A stretch of DNA of 49,667 nucleotides. It comes from Lactiplantibacillus songbeiensis. GTDB lineage: Bacteria; Bacillota; Bacilli; Lactobacillales; Lactobacillaceae. Both the position numbers and the translations under genes were made by a program. A model generated the notes under the pieces. That model worked only from the letters and a program-made list of their open reading frames with translations. It ran no database searches and had not been told where the DNA came from. The stretch is taken from positions 1 to 49,667 of the forward strand of contig NZ_BJDL01000030.1 in assembly GCF_005405125.1 (NCBI RefSeq), written 5' to 3'. Positions within the stretch are counted from its first letter, which is position 1, and the number at the start of each line of letters is the position of its first letter. This document shows, one piece after another, positions 42,078 to 49,667 of the stretch.

Positions 42078-44852
42078 TTAACGGGCCAGCCACCAAGTCT
42101 TAATGCCCGAGATCACTAGTACTGGCACTGCCGGCAACAAGATTACCATTACATACACGCCATTGCTCAACCGGGCTGTGCCCATCACGTCATTAAAGAA
42201 TGGCGACAACGTTACGAGCAATGAACTAACTGCCGAGAACGCCACAGCCATAACCAGTTTAGAATTACTAAACGGATTGCGATGGAACAATGTTTTAGAG
42301 CTCCGGGCATCGAATACGTGCCATAGCTGGCCAAAGACTAAGGTTAAAAAAGCCACGGTTTGCGTCGCTTCCACTGACAGACCACTACTGGCTGCCCAGA
42401 TAAAGGCGATAAAGACCACGGCCCCCATCACGATCCCCCGTAACAAGACGCGGCCTAAGAGACCATCGGCTAAAATTGACGCTTGGCTATTCCGCGGTGG
42501 GACTTGCATCAGATCACCTTCCGGCACGTCGTAACCCAAGGCAAACGATGGTAAGGCATCGCTGACCATATTGACCCACAGGACCATTAACGCCGTCAAC
42601 GTCGGTGTATTACTGCTGACCTGACCAATATCATGGGTGATCAGTAACAATCCTAGTAATAGCGACAAGACTTCGGCCACATTGGTCGTCAATTCGTGAC
42701 GCATAAAGTTTTTAATATTGGTGAAAATCGTCCGGCCAGCTTCAACGGAATGTTCAATCGTGGTGAATTTATCATCCATCAAAATTAGATCCGCCGATTC
42801 TTTGGTTACGTCCGTTCCGTTTATCCCCATCGCCACACCAATATCCGCTACTCGTAACGCTGGTGCATCGTTCACACCATCCCCGGTCATCGCCACCACT
42901 TCACCTTGGCGTTGCAGTTGTCGCACAATTCGTTGCTTGTGTGCTGGTGAGACGCGCGCATAGACGCGGACATCAGGGACCCGCGCAAACAACTCATCAT
43001 CGCTCAGTTGGTCGATTTCACGACCTTCTAACACTTGGTTAGCCGTAGCCGTTTGGTCCAACATTCCTAGTTTAGCCGCAATCGCTTGGGCCGTTTTGGC
43101 GTGGTCTCCGGTGATCATGACCACCTTAATCGCCGCTGCTTGCAAGGTCGCCACCGAATGCCGAACTTCTTCACGTGGCGGATCAATAATCCCAGCTAGA
43201 CCAAGCAGCGTCAAGTGTTGTTCCAAGTCAGCCATCGGTAAATGCAACGCTTCGTCCGCCGTAATGACCCGTTCACTCACTGCCAACGTTCGCAACGCCT
43301 CAGCTGCAAAGGCTTCAATCTTCGCCATAAACGTCGCACGTCCAGTTTCGATTGGAACTAACTGATCAGCTATCGCTAAATAATCAGCATGTTGTAACAA
43401 GACATCGGGTGCACCTTTTGTGATGACCTTGTACTGATCCCCCTGCTTAATCACGACACTCATCATCTTCCGAGTACTATCAAACGGAAATAGTCGCAAG
43501 ATATCAACATCATTTGCCCCAGACTGATCAAGCAAAGTTGCTCGCTCTAAACCAGCTTTCTGGCCTAATACGACTAAAGCGACATCGGTCGGGTTACCAA
43601 ACGGCACGTAACTGCCTTGCTCATTTTTTGCCACCGTTGCTTCATTATCCAAGATACTCGCCGTTATAAAAGCTTGTGCTACTCCCAACTGATCAGCTGG
43701 GGCCAGCTCACCCAATGGTTCATAACCGCGACCTTCGACTTCAAAATCCTGTCCATTAGCAAAAAAGCGTGTTACGGTCATTTCATTCTTCGTTAACGTC
43801 CCGGTCTTATCTGAGGCAATAAACGTCGTCGCCCCCAAAGTTTCGACACTGTTTAATGACTTGATCAAGCCATTGCTCTTTGACAAGACAGTCGCGCCAA
43901 TCGTTAAGACAATTGAGAGCACCGCTGGCAAAGCATCGGGAATTGCGGCAACCGCTAATGCAATTGCCGTAGATAATAAAGCCGCAAAGCTCGCAACTGA
44001 GAAGCTCCCGGTCGTCAACCAAGTCTTCACGGTTCCAGCAATCAAGGTGAATAAAACGATACCGCCCGCCACCAACATCAGCTTGTGCGTCAAGCCGTTG
44101 ACGGTCTTTTCAATAGGCGTTAGTTGAGTCGGTGTATCCTTTAGTAACCCAGCAATCTTCCCCAATTCCGTCTGCACACCGGTTGCCACCACAACTGCAT
44201 AACCGTTGCCACTCGTCACGGTCGATCCCGAATAACCCATATTCTTGCGATCACCCAAGTCAGTATCGGCTGGAACCGCGTCAACCTGCTTCGCAATCGG
44301 CAACGATTCGCCAGTTAAATGGGCCTCCAAAACCGCTAACTCCGAAACTTTGAGCCAGCGCACATCGGCTTCAATAAAATCGCCAGTCTTCACGCTGATA
44401 ATATCGCCGGGTACTAATAAATTCGCCGCGACTTTATCCCAATTGTCATCCCGTAAGACTGCAACTTGATGATTGTTCATCGCTTTTAAACTCGCTAACG
44501 ATTTGCGAGCATTCGCTGTCTGCCAGACTGATAAACCACTATTGATTAAGATCAAAATCATAATTGCAATCGCTTCATAGAAGGACGACCAAGCATGTTG
44601 CACATCACCAGTCTGAACTAAGTCATAACCGCCACTGACTAATGACAGTGTGACCGCTAACAGTAAGATAATCACGAGCGGTTCTTTAAAGCTGCGCAAA
44701 AAAACGAGCCAAATCGGGGTCGGCGGCACGACTGGCAATTCATTCTTGCCAGTGGTCACTAATCGTTGTTGCACGTCCGTACTCGTTAAACCGGTCTGCC
44801 GGTCGGTTTTTAAATCCGCTAAGACGGTTGCTTTAGATTGGTCATAAAACAT
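42078..44852 (-). CDS. P-type (P2A-like) cation-transporting ATPase
   Basis: A 924-residue pump with 10 membrane segments. TGES lies near residue 180, the phosphorylation site SDKTGTLT near residue 346, KGAPD near residue 504 and the hinge TGDGVNDAPALRVADIGVAM near residue 632. The layout is that of Ca2+ pumps (SERCA/PMCA type), but the M4 motif is AIPDALPAV instead of PEGLP and M6 has NMVSDALP. The ion is therefore uncertain (calcium, sodium or other). ATG at 44852 chosen from AAAGGAGGACCACTT; an earlier frame start lacks a site. Single gene. Confidence 0.88.
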   Translation of the reverse strand: MFYDQSKATVLADLKTDRQTGLTSTDVQQRLVTTGKNELPVVPPTPIWLVFLRSFKEPLVIILLLAVTLSLVSGGYDLVQTGDVQHAWSSFYEAIAIMILILINSGLSVWQTANARKSLASLKAMNNHQVAVLRDDNWDKVAANLLVPGDIISVKTGDFIEADVRWLKVSELAVLEAHLTGESLPIAKQVDAVPADTDLGDRKNMGYSGSTVTSGNGYAVVVATGVQTELGKIAGLLKDTPTQLTPIEKTVNGLTHKLMLVAGGIVLFTLIAGTVKTWLTTGSFSVASFAALLSTAIALAVAAIPDALPAVLSIVLTIGATVLSKSNGLIKSLNSVETLGATTFIASDKTGTLTKNEMTVTRFFANGQDFEVEGRGYEPLGELAPADQLGVAQAFITASILDNEATVAKNEQGSYVPFGNPTDVALVVLGQKAGLERATLLDQSGANDVDILRLFPFDSTRKMMSVVIKQGDQYKVITKGAPDVLLQHADYLAIADQLVPIETGRATFMAKIEAFAAEALRTLAVSERVITADEALHLPMADLEQHLTLLGLAGIIDPPREEVRHSVATLQAAAIKVVMITGDHAKTAQAIAAKLGMLDQTATANQVLEGREIDQLSDDELFARVPDVRVYARVSPAHKQRIVRQLQRQGEVVAMTGDGVNDAPALRVADIGVAMGINGTDVTKESADLILMDDKFTTIEHSVEAGRTIFTNIKNFMRHELTTNVAEVLSLLLGLLLITHDIGQVSSNTPTLTALMVLWVNMVSDALPSFALGYDVPEGDLMQVPPRNSQASILADGLLGRVLLRGIVMGAVVFIAFIWAASSGLSVEATQTVAFLTLVFGQLWHVFDARSSKTLFHRNPFSNSKLVMAVAFSAVSSLLVTLSPFFNDVMGTARLSNGVYVMVILLPAVPVLVISGIKTWWLAR

Positions 44853-45066
44853 AAGTGGTCCTCCTTTATTGGGCTTCAGTAACAAGTTAAGCTTAACAAA
44901 TCGTTTAATTCGTGCCAACTATAAGCCACTTATACCGATATTGTTCATTACTTGAAGACGACGATCTAAATAAACTTAATATGAAGGAATTTACCCTAAA
45001 CCGCCAGCTGAAATTTCATCATTTTCTAATCTTGGAACAGCCGTTTACAGTAAACTACGCTCAGCG

Positions 45067-45165
45067 CTAGGTGAACTTGCTGCCTGCCGGTTGGTTCCTA
45101 AAACGCTGGAACGCCAACGACACGGCTAATCATTTTAGGAATCAACGGCTCGGCTAAATTTGTGG
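45067..45165 (-). repeat. Family B repeat, copy B4, internally deleted
   Basis: The closing arms remain (GGTTGGTTCCTAAAACGCTG and ATTTTAGGAATCAAC), but the two hairpins between them are gone: GGAACGCC is joined directly to AACGACACGGCT. Linked to A10 by the same linker (CTCGGCTAAATTTGTGG) as B2-A4. Confidence 0.8.
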
Positions 45166-45199
45166 TCAACAAGAGATAATCATTAATCCCCGTTAGTTA

Positions 45200-45372
45200 A
45201 CGTCGGGCGGACCAGAATTGGCTCAGTGGTGTCGTTTATCTTAGTCGGTGATTTTCCGACTTAGATAAAGCCCGGCTTGGAAGACCGCACTTCGGCTTCC
45301 AAACGCGGCCACCACATTCCAGCCAATTCTGGTCCAACCAGAGTGGCAATTTAAACCAACCAGTACCAAGAA
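45200..45372 (+). repeat. Family A structured repeat, copy A10 (composite with B4)
   Basis: Full-length copy, P3 TTTATCT/AGATAAA, P4 TTGGAAG/CTTCCAA; followed by TTTAAACCAACCAGTACCAA, the terminal sequence. The other gene-free sequence from 44853 to 45452 is the composite plus AT-rich DNA. Confidence 0.87.
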
Positions 45373-45452
45373 GCGTAGTCAGCACAAAAAAACTCACTGA
45401 AAGTCAATTCAGTGAGCAGGTCCCTAACTTTATTTAATTGACAAACTGGCAA

Positions 45453-46205
45453 CTAATCGCCAATCTCCGGTAGAAAGCCTTGCCGTTGCGCAATCTTCAA
45501 AAAGTCACGCCGTTTAGCCGCAGTCCCTAAGGCTTCTCGCGTCATATCAGCTAAATGTTCATCCCGGGCGCCACTACTGCGGTGCTGGTAATAGGCGTGC
45601 AAGGTTTGGTCAAACTTTGTCAACTCAGCTTGATAACTCGCCGGCTGCACATAGTGATCCTTAAACAAGATGGCATCCAATCCCAACCGTGGTTTCTTTT
45701 CTGGCTGTGTCGCTGGATACCCAATTTGAAACCCAAAGACTGGTAACGTCAAAGCCGGTAACTGTAATAAGTCAATCACAGCTTGCGTGTCATTATTGAT
45801 AGAGCCCAAGACGACGCTGCCAAGCCCCAAACTTTCAGTGACCATCACCATCGCTTCAGTCATTAGCGTTGCATCTTCCACACTGCCCATAAACCGGTCT
45901 AATTCGGTTAAGGCGCGCTTAGCCGCCGGGGTAGCGGCTAACTGGACGTTACGTTGTTGATCAGCTAAGACCACCAATAAACGGCCTTGTGTGGCGACTG
46001 TTGCCCGCGTCGTCAACGTTGCCAATTGTTGACGGATATGAGGATCGGTCACTTCAATTAAGCTATACGCTTGTAAATACTGACTCGTTGGGGCTTGTTG
46101 GGCACTAGTGATAATCTGGGCCAACGTGGCATCACTGACCGGCTGATCAGTAAAGTTCCGCTGGGTCCGATGCTGGTTTAACAACTCAATAATGGCATTA
46201 CTCAA
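45453..46205 (-). CDS. FMN-dependent NAD(P)H nitroreductase (NfsA/FRP type)
   Basis: A 250-residue flavoprotein. The N-terminal RTQRNFTDQPVSDATLAQII, then AQQAPTSQYLQAYSLIEV, is the NfsA/Frp FMN-binding pattern, and GLGSVVLGSI near residue 133 completes the site. It reduces nitro compounds, quinones or flavin with NADPH; the native substrate is unknown. Weak ribosome site (GGAGCCTTTATTTTGAGT) before the ATG. The unknown gene 46217-46627 ends 11 bases upstream, so they are likely one operon. Confidence 0.85.
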   Translation of the reverse strand: MSNAIIELLNQHRTQRNFTDQPVSDATLAQIITSAQQAPTSQYLQAYSLIEVTDPHIRQQLATLTTRATVATQGRLLVVLADQQRNVQLAATPAAKRALTELDRFMGSVEDATLMTEAMVMVTESLGLGSVVLGSINNDTQAVIDLLQLPALTLPVFGFQIGYPATQPEKKPRLGLDAILFKDHYVQPASYQAELTKFDQTLHAYYQHRSSGARDEHLADMTREALGTAAKRRDFLKIAQRQGFLPEIGD

Positions 46206-46216
46206 AATAAAGGCTC

Positions 46217-46627
46217 CTATCCTTGGACTAATTCAGTTGACCACACGTTTAGTTGGGGCAACACGTCGACATTCAAATTAAACACGATCCGTTCACAGAC
46301 TTGGTCAATCTGAATACTGTGAAATAAGGGGTAGCGAACCCGCCCCACTGACTGTTGAACGATGACACTCAAGGTACTCAAATTATCGAGCGCCGTTTCG
46401 AGTAACGTCATCGACCGTTGCGGGAAGTATTCCCGTTGTAGTGCCGGATCATCTAGTGCTTGACCGACCATCGTTTCGACATCGTGTTTCGTTAACAACA
46501 AACTTTCGGGGTGTTCATTAATCAGTCGCAGTAAAATCTTTAAGGTTAACACGGTTTCAAACTCATTGCGAAACCGAAACTTCGTTTGAAACCGCGTCTG
46601 GATAAATTGTAACAATTCTTTCCTCAC
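46217..46627 (-). CDS. Unknown soluble protein, 136 residues
   Basis: A mainly helical, Leu-rich protein without membrane segments (start MRKELLQFIQTRFQTKFRF). It ends 11 bases before the nitroreductase gene, same strand, and has TAGTGAGGAAAGAATT-like ribosome sequence at its start. Could be a small regulator or partner; no DNA-binding motif is obvious. Family not recognised. Confidence 0.65.
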   Translation of the reverse strand: MRKELLQFIQTRFQTKFRFRNEFETVLTLKILLRLINEHPESLLLTKHDVETMVGQALDDPALQREYFPQRSMTLLETALDNLSTLSVIVQQSVGRVRYPLFHSIQIDQVCERIVFNLNVDVLPQLNVWSTELVQG

Positions 46628-46709
46628 TAGCTTGGTCCTCTCTTCAAGAAACTTGGTCTACATTACCATATTTCTGCGAATTTGTAAGGCAATGACCTCA
46701 GCCACCCAG

Positions 46710-46739
46710 AAAAAAACGTCATCCCCAATAGGATAACGT
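46710..46739 (-). terminator. Terminator of the 102-residue protein gene
   Basis: On the minus strand ACGTTATCC pairs with GGATGACGT around TATTGG, then TTTTTTT. Confidence 0.85.
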
Positions 46740-46749
46740 CTAACCACCT

Positions 46750-47058
46750 TTAACCAATATGATTTTCCTTTAAAACCGTATCAACTTCCGTCTGCATCTC
46801 CGGCGTCTTCGTCCATTCTTCCCAATGATCCATCGCTTCAGTCGGAATTTCAAAATTCTCGTTGATGTATTGTTGATAAGCGGCGACGTGCACAGAATGT
46901 GGAATATTTAGCTGCAAGATCCGCACTTGCTTGATAAAGCCACGTTCAGCCGCTAACTCAGCGCGGCCGTTCATCAACATATTGCCAAGCTCCATATAAG
47001 TTGTCCCGTCATTGCGGGTAATTTCTTGAATCAAATCTAACGTTTCATGATTTTTCAA
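46750..47058 (-). CDS. Unknown acidic soluble protein, 102 residues
   Basis: A soluble acidic protein (MKNHETLDLIQEITRNDGTT; C-terminus with DHWEEWTKTPEMQTEVDTV). Ribosome site AAGTGAGGGATTAATTTG. Own terminator 10 bases past the stop. No family recognised; signals and composition favour a real gene. Confidence 0.7.
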   Translation of the reverse strand: MKNHETLDLIQEITRNDGTTYMELGNMLMNGRAELAAERGFIKQVRILQLNIPHSVHVAAYQQYINENFEIPTEAMDHWEEWTKTPEMQTEVDTVLKENHIG

Positions 47059-47196
47059 ATTAATCCCTCACTTCAAGTTTTAGTATAGCGGGCAACTTTT
47101 TACGTGTCAAAAAAGTCATGATGGGCTATTAAGTCGGAAACCCCTCCTAAATACCTGTTTTTTGACCATTATATTACCAACATTGTCGCAAATTAA

Positions 47197-47225
47197 TTGC
47201 AGGCTAGTTTCATTTATCATACAAT
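47197..47225 (+). promoter_or_regulatory. Promoter of the EAL-domain gene
   Basis: TTGCAG at 47197-47202, 17 bases, TACAAT at 47220-47225. Confidence 0.65.
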
Positions 47226-47286
47226 AAGGTTAAATAAATTAACGAACCTGGAAATTGTATTAAACAGGCGTTAGGAGGAGAGCATT

Positions 47287-47961
47287 ATTTTTAAATTTTT
47301 TGTGCAACCACAAATTGATGTCCGGAAACATCAGGTTTATGGTTACGAAACCTTATTACGTAAATCTGAACCTGAGGGCTGGCGGGTGCCAACTAATTTT
47401 CTAGCGCTGTCTATCGCTGAACAAGCTCAATTAATTGAACAAGCCGTTCATGAACTAGGCACCAACCTATCACATCAATTCCTCGCTTTTAACCTCAATC
47501 GCGCGCAATTTGAACAAACAGATACTTTGGACACCCTACTCAAACTAAAATCACGGATTGAACCCGTTCGCTTAGCCATTGAATTAACCGAAGCACCAAC
47601 ATTGGCACAGATGCAACATTATAGTGAGGTTCTCCATCAACACGAGATGAAACTTGACCTCGATGATGTTGGCACTGGCTCTAATACCTATGCCAACATC
47701 AAAGACTTTCTACCATACGCGGATAAAATCAAGTTTGCGATGCAAAATCTACGAATGAGCGGCATTCCTGAAAAGATTCCATCACAGTTAGACTTTTGGG
47801 CTAAACAAGCCCATCAGCATCACTTGACTATGATCTTAGAAGGTATCGAGGACGAGCAAGACCAAGCGCTAGCCGCCAAATACGGGGTACATATTCATCA
47901 AGGTTACCTTTACAGTAAACCGGTGATGCCGACTGAACTTACTGAAAACCTAACCTTTTAA
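47287..47961 (+). CDS. EAL-domain protein, probable ATT start
   Basis: A 224-residue stand-alone EAL (c-di-GMP phosphodiesterase fold) protein. VYGYETLLRK near residue 17 holds the first metal Glu; further family blocks are FNLNRAQFE, IELTEAP, LDLDDVGTGSNTY and LEGIEDEQDQ, ending in HQGYLYSKP. The usual KID Asp is missing (IKFAMQN), so activity is doubtful. The AGGAGGAG site at 47273-47280 is six bases before ATT at 47287, while the first ordinary start (GTG 47302) is 21 bases away and would cut off FKFFV, part of the family's first strand. Confidence 0.75.
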   Translation: MFKFFVQPQIDVRKHQVYGYETLLRKSEPEGWRVPTNFLALSIAEQAQLIEQAVHELGTNLSHQFLAFNLNRAQFEQTDTLDTLLKLKSRIEPVRLAIELTEAPTLAQMQHYSEVLHQHEMKLDLDDVGTGSNTYANIKDFLPYADKIKFAMQNLRMSGIPEKIPSQLDFWAKQAHQHHLTMILEGIEDEQDQALAAKYGVHIHQGYLYSKPVMPTELTENLTF

Positions 47962-47967
47962 TAACGA

Positions 47968-48007
47968 AACGATTGTTGCTATAGCTGGCACAACCGTTTT
48001 TTTGTTA
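47968..48007 (+). terminator. Terminator of the EAL gene
   Basis: AACGATTGT pairs with ACAACCGTT (with mismatch or G-U), then TTTTTTT. Confidence 0.7.
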
Positions 48008-48010
48008 CAC

Positions 48011-48087
48011 AAAAAAACCACTATCCAAAGATAGTGGTCGGCATAAGAGAGAAAGAGAATTGATTAGAAGGTAACTAAATACCTTAC
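48011..48087 (-). ncRNA. Candidate cre-controlled small RNA of about 77 nt
   Basis: On the minus strand a consensus promoter (48094-48122) starts a short transcript: a 5' hairpin (AAGGTA, loop, TACCTT), a single-stranded UC-rich stretch (TTCTCTTTCTCTCTTATG) and a terminator (ACCACTATC with GATAGTGGT, then TTTTTTT, plus 48011-48038). There is no open frame of note. The UC-rich part is complementary to GA-rich ribosome sites. This is the standard plan of a trans-acting bacterial sRNA. Confidence 0.6.
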
Positions 48088-48093
48088 ATGCTT

Positions 48094-48122
48094 AGAATAA
48101 GCGATATTGAAAGCGTTGTCAA
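48094..48122 (-). promoter_or_regulatory. Consensus promoter of the candidate sRNA
   Basis: On the minus strand TTGACA (plus 48117-48122), exactly 17 bases, TATTCT (plus 48094-48099). Confidence 0.75.
48108..48121. promoter_or_regulatory. cre (CcpA) site over the sRNA promoter
   Basis: TGAAAGCGTTGTCA fits TGWNANCGNTNWCA at all 14 positions. It covers the -35 and the spacer, so CcpA binding would repress. The stretch 48123-48306 holds nothing recognised. Confidence 0.75.
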
Positions 48123-48306
48123 TGGTTAGTGAAAATAAATAGAAAAATTATCAAAAATTGATAGATAAATTGATATTTAAGCACCATCAATTAATTCATC
48201 GCCTCTATGAAAGCGATTTACCCGTGACTGTAACTGGATTAGCGGTTAGTCCGTTAAATTAGTTCAACTAATAAATCATGATAACTATTTTAATACTACA
48301 GTAACA

Positions 48307-48342
48307 AAAGAATCTCGACTACCATCGTAATCGAGATTCTTT
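48307..48342 (-). terminator. tagH terminator
   Basis: AAAGAATCTCGA pairs with TCGAGATTCTTT around a 12-base loop, eight bases past the tagH stop. Confidence 0.82.
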
Positions 48343-48349
48343 CAAATTG

Positions 48350-49435
48350 CTATTTAACTGACTTAGTAACCCCAGGACCAACTAAAGTCGTCGTTGGGTG
48401 CAAGATTGATGATGGATTAGCCACCACACTCTTAAGCGAGTGACCGGAAACATTAACCAACATCAAGAAGACCAATACGATTAACAGTGCCCATGAAAAG
48501 AGTTTCGTTGGAATCGGCATCGTTTCTGAAATCACACTGCTGTAAAAGTCATGTTGTACATCACGCGCGACATGCCGATTATCTGGTTCAGCTTGTTGGC
48601 GTTCTGCCGTGACCTTTTCTTGATACGCTTTAATATCAAAATTCTTTTGCTTTTCTTTAGCATCCTTTTGATATTTACGCTTATCTTTCTTCGATAAGGC
48701 TTTGAACATCTTAATGAAGGCCCGATATTCTTTTACGACTGGTTCAGTCGCCCCGATCTGCTTTAAATCACCGTATTGAATCCAAGCGACACGGTCACAG
48801 ATCATTTCAATTTGTTTTAAAGAATGACTGACGAAGATAATCGTCTTGCCTTCTTCTTTAAATTCTTTAATTTTTTCCACACACTTTTGATAGAACGTAT
48901 CATCACCAACCGATAACGCTTCATCAATAATCAAGATATCTGGATTAATGTGCACAGCAATGGCAAAGCCTAGCCGTGACTTCATCCCGGATGAATAACT
49001 TTTAACCGGTTGATACAAGAAATCACCGATATCCGCAAAAGCCACGATATCATCAAGCATCTCATCGATTTCTTGATTCGTGAGTCCCATCATCAACGCT
49101 TTCAAACGAATGTTTTCAAGCCCCGTCAATTGACCACGTAACCCAGACTTAATGGCAACGATCGAGGTATCCCCACGAACATCGACAACCCCGGTCGTTT
49201 GTGGAATCACGCCTGAAATAATATTCGATAACGTTGACTTACCAGAACCGTTGACCCCAATTAGGCCCAAGGTTTCACCTGCATGGACTTCTAGCGAGAT
49301 CCCTTTTAAGGCCCAGAATTCGGGAATTTTTTGGTTGGAAAGTGAAAAGAACGCCTTTAATTGATCAGAACGCGTTTTAAATAAGTCGAATTCCTTCGTC
49401 ACATTTTGCACTTTAATTTTGTAATCAGTTGTCAT
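48350..49435 (-). CDS. tagH: Teichoic acid export ATP-binding protein TagH
   Basis: A 361-residue ABC ATPase. Walker [10 protein letters not shown] lies near residue 62, the signature [13 protein letters not shown] near residue 146, Walker [13 protein letters not shown] near residue 168 and the H-loop VSHS near residue 202. A basic/Gln-rich linker and one membrane segment (about 316-338, [20 protein letters not shown]) follow; the remainder would be outside. This plan is TagH, the partner of permease TagG in exporting wall teichoic acid. Bacillus TagH is longer (about 530). No tagG is next to it in this window. Confidence 0.85.
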   Translation of the reverse strand: MTTDYKIKVQNVTKEFDLFKTRSDQLKAFFSLSNQKIPEFWALKGISLEVHAGETLGLIGVNGSGKSTLSNIISGVIPQTTGVVDVRGDTSIVAIKSGLRGQLTGLENIRLKALMMGLTNQEIDEMLDDIVAFADIGDFLYQPVKSYSSGMKSRLGFAIAVHINPDILIIDEALSVGDDTFYQKCVEKIKEFKEEGKTIIFVSHSLKQIEMICDRVAWIQYGDLKQIGATEPVVKEYRAFIKMFKALSKKDKRKYQKDAKEKQKNFDIKAYQEKVTAERQQAEPDNRHVARDVQHDFYSSVISETMPIPTKLFSWALLIVLVFLMLVNVSGHSLKSVVANPSSILHPTTTLVGPGVTKSVK

Positions 49436-49564
49436 TTTAAATACTTCCTAATTATAAGCGATTCACGACACGCTATTTCTTTCGATATTACTAACTGCTT
49501 CATGTTACTAGAGAACCCGATTAGCGTCAAGCATCCGCCTGAAGCTTAAAACTAAATTAACCGC

Positions 49565-49632
49565 TAATTGGATTGCCGCCTGCCGGTTGCTTCCTAAAAC
49601 GCTGGAACGCCATGGGCCATTTTGAAGCCAAA
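49565..49632 (-). repeat. Family B repeat, copy B5, cut by an IS end
   Basis: Begins GATTGCCGCCTGCCGGTTGC and keeps the closing and inner stem arms (AACGCTGGAACGCCATGGGC) and GAAGCC of P4. It then breaks off where the IS-like sequence begins. Confidence 0.8.
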
Positions 49633-49634
49633 GT

Positions 49635-49667
49635 TGAGGTGTACCCCAAAAGTTGGAACACAATCTG
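49635..49667 (+). mobile_element. Left end of an IS3-family-like element
   Basis: GAGGTGTACCCCAAAAGTTG at the window edge resembles the terminal inverted repeats of IS3-family (IS150 group) elements, which often read TGTACCCCAAAAGTTGGAC. The element would continue outside. It appears to have jumped into a family B repeat. No transposase sequence is visible, so the call rests on the end only. Confidence 0.5.

Overview
The window reads as chromosomal DNA of a Lactiplantibacillus (L. plantarum group) bacterium. The grounds are the peptidases PepX and PepI, a D-2-hydroxyacid dehydrogenase paired with an aminotransferase, a LicD protein, a Spx-type paralogue, CcpA (cre) operators, strong AGGAGG ribosome sites, and moderate GC with AT-rich intergenic DNA. 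Species assignment is inferred from gene content; no 16S gene is present.

Layout. 0.2-7 kb: TauE-type exporter, SteT-like amino acid exchanger, FNT channel, and a four-gene polar amino acid ABC importer (minus strand). 7-16 kb: a small membrane peptide, two HAD phosphatases, the aminotransferase/D-hydroxyacid dehydrogenase pair preceded by a decayed exported-peptide gene, a two-gene cell-envelope operon, a Fur-family regulator, a guanylate kinase-like protein, a 49-residue orphan and a NUDIX hydrolase. 16-24 kb: pyridoxal kinase, APC permease, small peptides, OsmC, PepX, a membrane-linked XRE regulator. 24-33 kb: OatA-like acyltransferase, BirA, PepI, a purine permease with a PurBox-like site, MarR, LicD. 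33-38 kb: a tightly packed polyphosphate operon (Ppx-HD, Ppk, Ppx). 38-49.6 kb: Cys-less Spx paralogue, tRNA-Asn, DUF2812-like protein, glycerol kinase, a 29-residue hydrophobic peptide, a P-type ATPase, nitroreductase, EAL-domain protein, TagH, and an IS3-like end at the right edge.

The most unusual content is between the genes. Three families of structured repeats (called A, B and C here) fill many intergenic gaps. Families A (ten copies or remnants) and B (five) share one architecture: a long closing stem, an inner stem and two hairpins, with compensatory base changes between copies. In three places A and B are joined by a conserved linker into a unit of about 400 bp with imperfect terminal inverted repeats. 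Family C (two copies) abuts the 3' ends of genes and runs over their stop codons.

Two candidate small RNAs were also found. One is about 77 nt, transcribed on the minus strand at 48.0-48.1 kb from a consensus promoter that a perfect cre box overlaps, and carries a UC-rich single-stranded region. The other overlaps the 3' end of a small hydrophobic peptide gene at 19.2-19.5 kb in a type I toxin-antitoxin-like arrangement.

The metabolic genes fit a protein- and amino acid-consuming lactic acid bacterium. Peptides are cut by PepX and PepI, amino acids are moved by the permeases and the ABC importer, and 2-oxo acids from transamination can be reduced to 2-hydroxy acids. Phosphate can be stored as polyphosphate, and several genes (glpK, fnt, pepX/osmC, the sRNA) carry cre-like sites that suggest carbon catabolite control.
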